Source of the DNA: Chryseobacterium contaminans
GTDB taxonomy: Bacteria; Bacteroidota; Bacteroidia; Flavobacteriales; Weeksellaceae
Direction: 5' to 3'
NCBI RefSeq assembly: GCF_001684955.1
Contig: NZ_MAYF01000068.1
Coordinates: forward strand, 1 to 61,809
DNA: 61,809 nt
Shown here in pieces: positions 60,504-61,809 of the stretch. Under the pieces are notes generated by a model. It saw nothing but the letters and a program-made list of their open reading frames with translations, had not been told where the DNA came from and searched no databases. How positions within the stretch are numbered: the first letter of the stretch is position 1; every line of letters begins with the position of its first letter. Both the position numbers and the translations under genes were made by a program.

Positions 60504-60797
60504 TTACTTTTTCACAGAAACAATATAATCATAAACCCATTTGTGCTGCTCGTCTGTTAATTTAGCCTTTGGAGCCATTGCATTCATAATGCCAACCCAT
60601 TGTACAGAATTATGAGAAGTAGGATCAGGCAGTTTATGACATTTTCCACACGAGTTTTCAAAAATAGTTTTTCCCTGGGCAATCTCTTCAGCTGTAGAAG
60701 TGGAGGTTCCTGCAGTAGCTGCAGATGTTGAAGCCTTTGGTGTACAGGAAACTAATAAAATAGCAGTGAATGATGCCGCAGCAATGAGTTTTTTCAT
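60504..60797 (-). CDS. c-type cytochrome lipoprotein (paralogue)
   Basis: From ATG 60797 (the longer frame adds 8 residues with no signal) the 97-residue protein has a lipobox 'LLVSC' (Cys 18), an Ala/Ser/Thr-rich linker and the haem c motif 'CGKCH' in 'TIFENSCGKCHKLPDP'. The sixth ligand is probably Met in 'NAMAPKAKL'. It is nearly identical in design to its neighbour at 60192 and arose by tandem duplication. Confidence 0.88.
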   Translation of the reverse strand: MKKLIAAASFTAILLVSCTPKASTSAATAGTSTSTAEEIAQGKTIFENSCGKCHKLPDPTSHNSVQWVGIMNAMAPKAKLTDEQHKWVYDYIVSVKK

Positions 60798-60994
60798 GTT
60801 TCTTATTTTGATAGATAACAAATGTAATAAATTCCCAACCCCGTTGATACCGTGTGCTGTAGTTTTAATTTAGAAGAAATAAAAATTGAAACAAAGTAAA
60901 TAATAAAATACAGTGCTTTCCATTATCATCGTTTTATTGGGTCATTAACGATGAACTATTGACCATTCCCATTTTAATTGTTAATTTTGAATCA

Positions 60995-61809
60995 ATGAAA
61001 TTTTCTACAGAAGAACTTATTGAGGGGATACAGTCAGGAAACAAACGTCTGATTGCAAAGGCTATTACTTTAGTTGAAAGTAAAAAGGCTGAACATAGGG
61101 CACAGGCGGAAGACCTTCTGAAAAGAATCATGCCTTTAGCAGGAAATTCAATAAGAGTTGGAGTAACCGGAGTGCCTGGTGCCGGAAAATCTACATTTAT
61201 TGAAAGTTTCGGCAGATTGGCCATAGCCCAGGGTAAGAAAGTGGCTGTACTTGCTATTGATCCAAGTTCTTCAATCAATAAAGGAAGTATTCTGGGAGAT
61301 AAAACCCGTATGGAAGAACTGGCAAAAGAAGAAAATGCATTCATCAGACCTTCCCCAAGCTCAGGATTTTTGGGTGGTGTGGCCAATACCACTTTTGAAA
61401 CCATGATGATCTGTGAAGTCGCCGGTTACGATTATATCCTTATTGAAACCGTTGGGGTAGGACAATCTGAAGTTTTAGTGGCAGATATTACTGATGTTTT
61501 TCTATTCCTTAAGATTATTGGCGGAGGTGATGAACTGCAAGGAATAAAGCGTGGGATCATGGAAATGGTAGACGTTATCTTCATTAATAAAGTAGATCAG
61601 GATAATCTTCAAAAGGCAAAAAATACAAGACTCGAATTAAAAAGAGCCCTGGATTTTATTCCGCCAAAAGAAAAAGGCTGGAAGATTCCCGTGTTGCTGG
61701 GTTCTGCTTTACACAATGAAGGGCTCCAGGAAACTTATGATACAATCTCCGAGTTTATCAACTTGAAAAAGAAAACCGGCCGTTTTGAAGAAATTCGTAC
61801 CCAACAGGC
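60995..61809 (+). CDS. meaB: Methylmalonyl-CoA mutase-associated GTPase MeaB (3' partial)
   Basis: MeaB is a G3E-type GTPase that loads and protects adenosylcobalamin on methylmalonyl-CoA mutase. From ATG 60995 the frame is open to the window end (271 codons; the whole protein is usually about 320-340). Walker A is 'GVTGVPGAGKST' (Lys65), followed by 'AIDPSSSINKGSILGDKTRM', 'PSPSSGFLGGVANTTFE', 'IETVGVGQSE', 'GGGDELQGIKRGIMEMVD' and the 'NKVD' specificity motif. The partner mutase gene is at 52524. Confidence 0.93.
   Translation, partial: MKFSTEELIEGIQSGNKRLIAKAITLVESKKAEHRAQAEDLLKRIMPLAGNSIRVGVTGVPGAGKSTFIESFGRLAIAQGKKVAVLAIDPSSSINKGSILGDKTRMEELAKEENAFIRPSPSSGFLGGVANTTFETMMICEVAGYDYILIETVGVGQSEVLVADITDVFLFLKIIGGGDELQGIKRGIMEMVDVIFINKVDQDNLQKAKNTRLELKRALDFIPPKEKGWKIPVLLGSALHNEGLQETYDTISEFINLKKKTGRFEEIRTQQ

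Noticed and set aside
60934..61404. Minus-strand ORF of 156 codons
   Set aside because: It is antisense to meaB, which has all GTPase motifs on the plus strand.
2..61809. CRISPR arrays, tRNA or rRNA genes, IS elements, prophage
   Set aside because: I saw no regularly spaced repeats, no cloverleaf-like sequences, no transposase or integrase motifs and no phage structural genes.

Overview
The window is an AT-rich chromosomal segment from a member of the Bacteroidota. It most resembles Chryseobacterium or a close relative (Flavobacteriia, Weeksellaceae). The evidence is type IX secretion (T9SS) C-terminal sorting domains on secreted proteins, PorD and flavobacterial BamD/RpoZ/CoaBC/RecN synteny, TonB-dependent transport, promoters of the Bacteroidota type (TTTG, about 19 bases, TAnnTTTG), and near absence of Shine-Dalgarno sequences. 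It reads mostly as core chromosome with a few accessory insertions. No tRNA, rRNA, IS element, prophage or CRISPR array was seen.

Layout. 1-3.9 kb: two delta-60 repeat secreted proteins, the first cut by the window edge. 4-8.7 kb: a DnaQ-like exonuclease with a degenerate GIY-YIG-like domain, lysA behind a likely leader-peptide attenuator, and poxB. 8.8-10.5 kb: three secreted TonB-C-like proteins. 10.7-18.1 kb: miaB, two envelope genes, a sigma-54 type regulator, a membrane protein, lptE and a Glu-rich TPR protein. 18.1-20.9 kb (minus strand): DUF4126, rnpA, tcdA, tatD. 20.9-29.8 kb: a TetR regulator, then bamD-rpoZ-coaBC-porD-recN, with a Cys-rich bacteriocin-like peptide gene inserted before recN, and an ABC exporter pair. 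29.9-41 kb: a LamG/T9SS protein, divergent fumC and class I fumarase, an AraC regulator, a FISUMP/T9SS protein and a secreted GH13 amylase. 41-45 kb: a SAM-I riboswitch ahead of a TonB-dependent receptor and an APC permease. 45-55.7 kb: prfA, a prolyl oligopeptidase, a reprolysin-like T9SS protease, methylmalonyl-CoA mutase and an M28 peptidase. 55.7-60.2 kb: a small leader/sRNA-like unit, then a probable ribosome/RNA-repair cluster (unknown basic protein, RtcB, nucleotidyltransferase-like protein, PrfH, TPR protein). 60.2 kb to the end: two c-type cytochrome lipoproteins and the start of meaB.

How the genes work together. RtcB with PrfH is a known pairing for rescue of ribotoxin-cleaved ribosomes; here it carries three extra genes whose roles are open. 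The riboswitch predicts that the receptor and permease import a methionine-related nutrient across both membranes. MeaB should service the methylmalonyl-CoA mutase. BamD, LptE and PorD concern outer-membrane biogenesis and T9SS. The several T9SS cargo proteins (amylase, protease, FISUMP, LamG, delta-60) form the secreted arm.

The most unusual items are the extended rtcB-prfH cluster with its upstream leader unit, the Cys-rich 57-residue peptide at 25.5 kb, the riboswitch-controlled importer, and the Lys-rich leader in front of lysA.
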